DNA from: Planctomycetota bacterium
GTDB lineage: Bacteria > Planctomycetota > Planctomycetia > Gemmatales > Gemmataceae
Reading direction: 5' to 3'
DNA length: 17,659 nt
Assembly: GCA_018970845.1 (NCBI GenBank)
Contig: JAGWVO010000024.1
Location: 1-17,659 of the forward strand
Part shown: positions 14,811 to 17,659 of the stretch, one piece after another
Numbering within the stretch: the first letter of the stretch is position 1
How the letters are laid out: each line of letters starts with the position of its first letter
Position numbers and translations under genes: made by a program
The notes under the pieces: model-generated
Told to the model about the DNA's origin: nothing
The model's input: the letters and a program-made list of their open reading frames with translations, nothing else
Database searches by the model: none

Positions 14811-15650
14811 ATGGTAGACAACGCTCCGGTTCTGGCGATGCAACACGCCGGGCTGACGATCGAGGGCTATTCCCGGGCCGCCGTCCAGACCTACTGGCGC
14901 GTGCCGGAACTCAAGCTTGGATTCGATCTTGGCGGACAGCCATGGGAATTCATGGGCACGCCCACATGGTTTGTAAGCCATGTGCATATCGACCACATGG
15001 TCTCGCTGCCGCAATATGTCGCCAGGCGGCGGATGATGAAGATGGATCCCCCGGTGGTTTACGCGCCGGCCTACGCGATCGATGACCTGAGAAGACTGCT
15101 GCTGGTCGTGCAAAGGCTCGACAGGTGCCGGATGCTTTGCGACCTGCGGGGCATGGAAGCCGGTCAGGAAATCACGCTCTCCCGGGATCATGTGATCACC
15201 ACCTTGGCCACAAGCCACACGATCCCATCGCTGGGATTCGTGGTTTGGGAAAGGAAAATGAAACTCAAGGAGGAGTTCCTCGGATTGCCCGGCCCCCAGA
15301 TTCGCGACCTGAAATTCCAGGGAGTGGAAATCACCAGCGAAGTCCGCTCCCCCTTGCTGGCCTACACCGGAGACACCAATCCCGACGGCTTCGACAACAA
15401 CCCGGTGTTTTTTCAGGCCAAGATTCTCATCACCGAAATGAGCTTCGTCCGGCCCGGCCACAAAAGAAGCAAGGTGCACAAGTTCGGACATATGCACCTT
15501 GATGATTTCGTGGACCGCGCCGACCTGTTCAAGAATGAACTTGTCATCTGCGGGCATGCCAGCACCCGCTACCTGCCCGATGAGATTCGCAAGTCCGTCG
15601 AGTCGAAAATTCCCCCCACTCTCGCCGACAGGTTGCGCCTCTGGCTTTGA
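14811..15650 (+). CDS. Metallo-beta-lactamase-fold, RNase Z-like protein
   Basis: This 279-residue protein has the metal ligands of the metallo-beta-lactamase fold: H57, H59, D61 and H62 in SHVHIDHM, H136 in ATSHTIPSLGFVV, D188 in YTGDTNPDG and H249 in CGHASTRY. SHTIPSLGF and the late GHMHLDDF...NELVICGHASTRY arrangement resemble short tRNase Z proteins (plant TRZ1 type). Processing of tRNA 3' ends is therefore the first guess. Some relatives act on other phosphodiesters or small molecules, so the substrate is open. The ATG at 14811 has AGGG close before it; an alternative ATG at 14838 would lose nine residues. It diverges from the C1-cofactor operon across 100 bp. The next gene on the same strand starts 72 bp later. 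No signal peptide is seen. Confidence 0.85.
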   Translation: MVDNAPVLAMQHAGLTIEGYSRAAVQTYWRVPELKLGFDLGGQPWEFMGTPTWFVSHVHIDHMVSLPQYVARRRMMKMDPPVVYAPAYAIDDLRRLLLVVQRLDRCRMLCDLRGMEAGQEITLSRDHVITTLATSHTIPSLGFVVWERKMKLKEEFLGLPGPQIRDLKFQGVEITSEVRSPLLAYTGDTNPDGFDNNPVFFQAKILITEMSFVRPGHKRSKVHKFGHMHLDDFVDRADLFKNELVICGHASTRYLPDEIRKSVESKIPPTLADRLRLWL

Positions 15651-15682
15651 TCCCGATCGACAGTTGCGATTGATTCCCAAAA

Positions 15683-15714
15683 CCCTCCCGGGCATACGCA
15701 CCCGCCAGGGAGGG
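15683..15714 (+). promoter_or_regulatory. Hairpin enclosing the Shine-Dalgarno of the next gene
   Basis: CCCTCCC (15683-15689) and GGGAGGG (15708-15714) form a perfect 7-bp GC stem around an 18-nt loop that also contains GGG and CCC. The right arm is the ribosome binding site for the TTG start at 15723, eight bases away. Folding would hide it. It could also stop transcription from the RNase Z-like gene, but no T-run follows. Confidence 0.5.
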
Positions 15715-15722
15715 AATGCGCC

Positions 15723-16517
15723 TTGTCTTGCCACTCGGTAATTGGATTGTCACGCATGGCCGCGATGTTGGCTTTCGCGGGATGGGCCACGACTGTGGCG
15801 GCCCAGTCGCCGCCGCCCGTCCTGCCCGTGGCCGACCAGCTTTTCCAGCCTGTCCGCAAGGTGGAACTCGATCCTGTCGCTGCGTTTCGGTCCCAAAATC
15901 CAAAACCAAACGAATCGATCGCCAGTCTGGTGTCTCGACTGGAGGAGTCCGACTCCACCGGCCTTGACCAGGCCGACGCGGCGGGCTTGGCCCGCCGGCT
16001 GCGCGAGCTGGCAAGGCGGCTTGATGAAAGGCAATCGACCCGTATTTCCCGCCTGGTTCTCGCCAGGTCGGTCGATCCGCGTGGAAATTGCGAACTTTGG
16101 CCGGCGGGCCACGCCTACAGGCCCGGCAGGGGCGATGAACCGGGTGACAGGATGCTGGCCCTTGTCGAGGTCGAGCACCTCAAGTTCCAGTTCCGGGAAG
16201 GATCCGAGGAATGCTCATTTTCCGTCCGTACCGAATTGCGCGACCGCCTTTCGGTCAGGCAAACCATGAGTTTTCCCGCCAAGGCCGTGCGCAAGGCGGA
16301 TGAAGCCAACCGCCAATGGCTGACGCTGTGCTTCCACCTGCCTCCAAGGCTAAGCCCTGGCCAGCACTCGCTTTCGGTTGAAATTGAGCAATCCGACGGA
16401 AATGTCACCACGAAAACCCGCAAGTCGGTGGAATTTCTGGTTGGAATCGGGCGGGATGAACCGCCGCAGGAAACCTCGCGCGCCCCAAGAACCGGAACCG
16501 GAGGACCATCGGAATGA
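15723..16517 (+). CDS. Secreted protein of unknown function (TTG start)
   Basis: I do not recognise the family. The 264-residue product begins with a signal peptide: R11, a hydrophobic core MAAMLAFAGWATTV and a likely cleavage after A27 (VAA-Q). A charged helical stretch follows (about 65-105, SLVSRLEESD...RRLRELARRLDE). A beta-rich part (about 140-245) then contains patterns such as VEVEHLKFQF and HSLSVEIEQSDGNVTTKT and a few cysteines; the C-terminus is Pro/Gly/Arg-rich. The TTG at 15723 has GGAGGG eight bases before it and supplies a positively charged signal-peptide start; the ATG at 15756 (residue 12) is the alternative but lacks a good ribosome binding site. Its stop overlaps the start of the next secreted protein by four bases (ATGA), so the two are probably made together and may interact in the envelope. 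Confidence 0.72.
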   Translation: MSCHSVIGLSRMAAMLAFAGWATTVAAQSPPPVLPVADQLFQPVRKVELDPVAAFRSQNPKPNESIASLVSRLEESDSTGLDQADAAGLARRLRELARRLDERQSTRISRLVLARSVDPRGNCELWPAGHAYRPGRGDEPGDRMLALVEVEHLKFQFREGSEECSFSVRTELRDRLSVRQTMSFPAKAVRKADEANRQWLTLCFHLPPRLSPGQHSLSVEIEQSDGNVTTKTRKSVEFLVGIGRDEPPQETSRAPRTGTGGPSE

Positions 16518-17659
16518 AGAGACCATCCGCGTCAAGGACCGTCCGATTGGCTTGGCGCCTCGTCCTCGGCATCGGCATGGCCGGTGTTGTGTCGCCACAT
16601 GCCTGGTCGGCGCCACCGGTTCTTTTCCCGTTTGGAGGCCGCAAGCAGGAAAAACCGCCCGAGGACGGGGGCAAGGACGGTAGGCGCTTCAGCCGCAATC
16701 GTGAATTCATCCTGCCTTTCAACCTGACCGAATCCGAGAAATCCCATGTTTCCCAAGTCCACTTGTTCGTCCGCACTCCGGGCGAGGCCTGGCGTCGGCA
16801 TGACTCGCTTGAGCCCTCCGCCGGAAAGTTCAGGTTCATGGTTCCCTCGGACGGGGAGTACTGGTTCAACATCGTCACCGCCGACAGGCAGGGGAGGCTG
16901 AACCCCGCGGATACCGCTTCCATGCCCGCGGCCCTGAAGGTGGTGGTTGACACCCAGGCGCCCCTGGTGGAACTGTCGCCCAAGACCATGGGCAGCGAAT
17001 TGGTGGCGCACCTGGCATGCGATGACAGGCATCTCGACACTTCGTCCATTCGTGTCGAAATCCGGGAAGGTTCCAAGCCATGGAAAGAATTGCAGGCGAT
17101 CGACGGACATCCGCGCCATTATCCGGTTCCGGCGGGGGAGCACTGCCGTTTGCGCGCCCATGCCTCCGATCTTTCCGGCAACACCGCGACCGCTGAACTT
17201 TCCATTGGTAATCCTCCGCCCGCCGTTGCGGCCATGACGCCAGTCACGGATCGGGCGTTTCCATCCTTGGCGCAAGCCGGGGGATTCGCACCCGTTCCGG
17301 CACCGATCGCTCCGCGCGCCGATGCCCCCAAGCTCATCAATTCGCCACGGACGACCCTCGAATACAAGATCGAGGGCGTTGGCCCCAGCGGCGTCAGCAA
17401 GGTGGAAATCTGGATCACCAGCGATGGTGGAAAAACCTGGGCCCGCAAGGGTGAGGATTCGGACATGATCAGTCCGGCGATTGTCGACCTTCCCGGGGAG
17501 GGCGTCTTCGGCCTGATCGTCCATGCCGTCAATGGAAGCGGTGGAGGCGACCCGCCGCCAGGACCCAACACGCCACCCGATGTTCTGCTTGAAGTCGATT
17601 CCACCCGCCCGTTGGCTCGAATCCTGGGCGTGAAACCCTCCGGTCCGGATGCGATGGGA
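16514..17659 (+). CDS. Large secreted multi-domain Ig-like protein (3' end outside window)
   Basis: The frame is open from the ATG at 16514 to the window end: 382 codons with no stop. A signal peptide is visible: MKRPSASRTVRLAWR, then hydrophobic LVLGIGMAGVV and cleavage after A33 (WSA-PP). Residues about 66-156 form a beta-rich unit (FILPFNLTESEKS, SQVHLFVRTPGEAW, GEYWFNIVTADRQG) that ends VVDTQAPLVELSP, a typical boundary of bacterial Ig-like repeats. A second unit (about 163-232) ends LRAHASDLSGNTAT. After a Pro/Ala linker a third (about 283-375) has VEIWITSDGGKTW and ends VDSTRPLARILGV. The repeated 'D-T/S-x-P-L' boundaries suggest more domains beyond the window. Export to the periplasm or cell surface is likely; the role is unknown. 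It overlaps the upstream secreted gene by four bases and is likely translationally coupled to it. Confidence 0.8.
   Translation, partial: MKRPSASRTVRLAWRLVLGIGMAGVVSPHAWSAPPVLFPFGGRKQEKPPEDGGKDGRRFSRNREFILPFNLTESEKSHVSQVHLFVRTPGEAWRRHDSLEPSAGKFRFMVPSDGEYWFNIVTADRQGRLNPADTASMPAALKVVVDTQAPLVELSPKTMGSELVAHLACDDRHLDTSSIRVEIREGSKPWKELQAIDGHPRHYPVPAGEHCRLRAHASDLSGNTATAELSIGNPPPAVAAMTPVTDRAFPSLAQAGGFAPVPAPIAPRADAPKLINSPRTTLEYKIEGVGPSGVSKVEIWITSDGGKTWARKGEDSDMISPAIVDLPGEGVFGLIVHAVNGSGGGDPPPGPNTPPDVLLEVDSTRPLARILGVKPSGPDAMG

Noticed and set aside
15716..15967. 83-codon frame starting with the ATG at 15716
   Set aside because: The ATG sits directly against the Shine-Dalgarno (one base apart), and the product has no signal peptide or family; the neighbouring TTG frame fits better.
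16532..17524. 330-codon minus-strand frame
   Set aside because: It is antisense to the secreted Ig-like gene, whose frame starts with a good signal peptide and is ATGA-coupled to its neighbour.

Overview
The window is about 17.7 kb of GC-rich DNA (roughly 62% GC by eye), densely packed with genes. It most likely comes from a member of the Planctomycetota. Three things point there. A beta-RFAP synthase gene is coupled to a DUF447 gene, and among bacteria this tetrahydromethanopterin-type C1 cofactor biosynthesis is known mainly from Planctomycetota and some methylotrophic Proteobacteria. There is a two-domain secreted acetyl-xylan-esterase-like hydrolase. There are also a small Asp/Glu-only-tail protein with a TPR partner and large secreted Ig-like proteins of a planctomycete style. 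The phylum assignment is inference from gene content. I see no tRNA, rRNA, CRISPR array or insertion sequence.

Left part (1-5.3 kb): the last codons of one gene and a complete 960-residue gene appear to be tandem paralogues of the membrane-anchored 'fused MFS/spermidine synthase' family. A hairpin-containing gap then separates them from a convergent minus-strand pair: a class I aminotransferase followed by an ornithine-cyclodeaminase/mu-crystallin-family reductase that has Asn where ornithine cyclodeaminase has its catalytic Asp.

Middle part (5.3-11.4 kb): a plus-strand GT4 glycosyltransferase runs tail-to-tail into, and overlaps by 35 bp, a minus-strand secreted alpha/beta hydrolase. Upstream of the hydrolase on the same strand lie purE-purK (ATGA overlap), which convert AIR to CAIR in purine synthesis. 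A 332-bp non-coding stretch precedes a plus-strand pair: a 103-residue protein whose last 66 residues are only Asp, Glu, Phe and Leu, and a small TPR protein.

Right part (11.4-17.7 kb): a tight minus-strand run, DUF447 protein - beta-RFAP synthase - CNT nucleoside transporter - cytidine deaminase, has gaps of -4 (a 4-bp overlap), about 34 and 19 bp and looks like one operon joining C1-cofactor synthesis to nucleoside salvage. Diverging from it is a metallo-beta-lactamase-fold RNase Z-like protein. It is followed by two ATGA-coupled secreted proteins, the second a multi-domain Ig-like protein that runs off the window end. The Shine-Dalgarno of the first secreted protein lies inside a perfect 7-bp GC stem.

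Several starts were moved from the longest reading frame on the basis of ribosome binding sites and family N-termini: the aminotransferase, the cyclodeaminase homologue, the CNT transporter, beta-RFAP synthase, DUF447, and cytidine deaminase (GTG start). The first secreted protein is given a TTG start.
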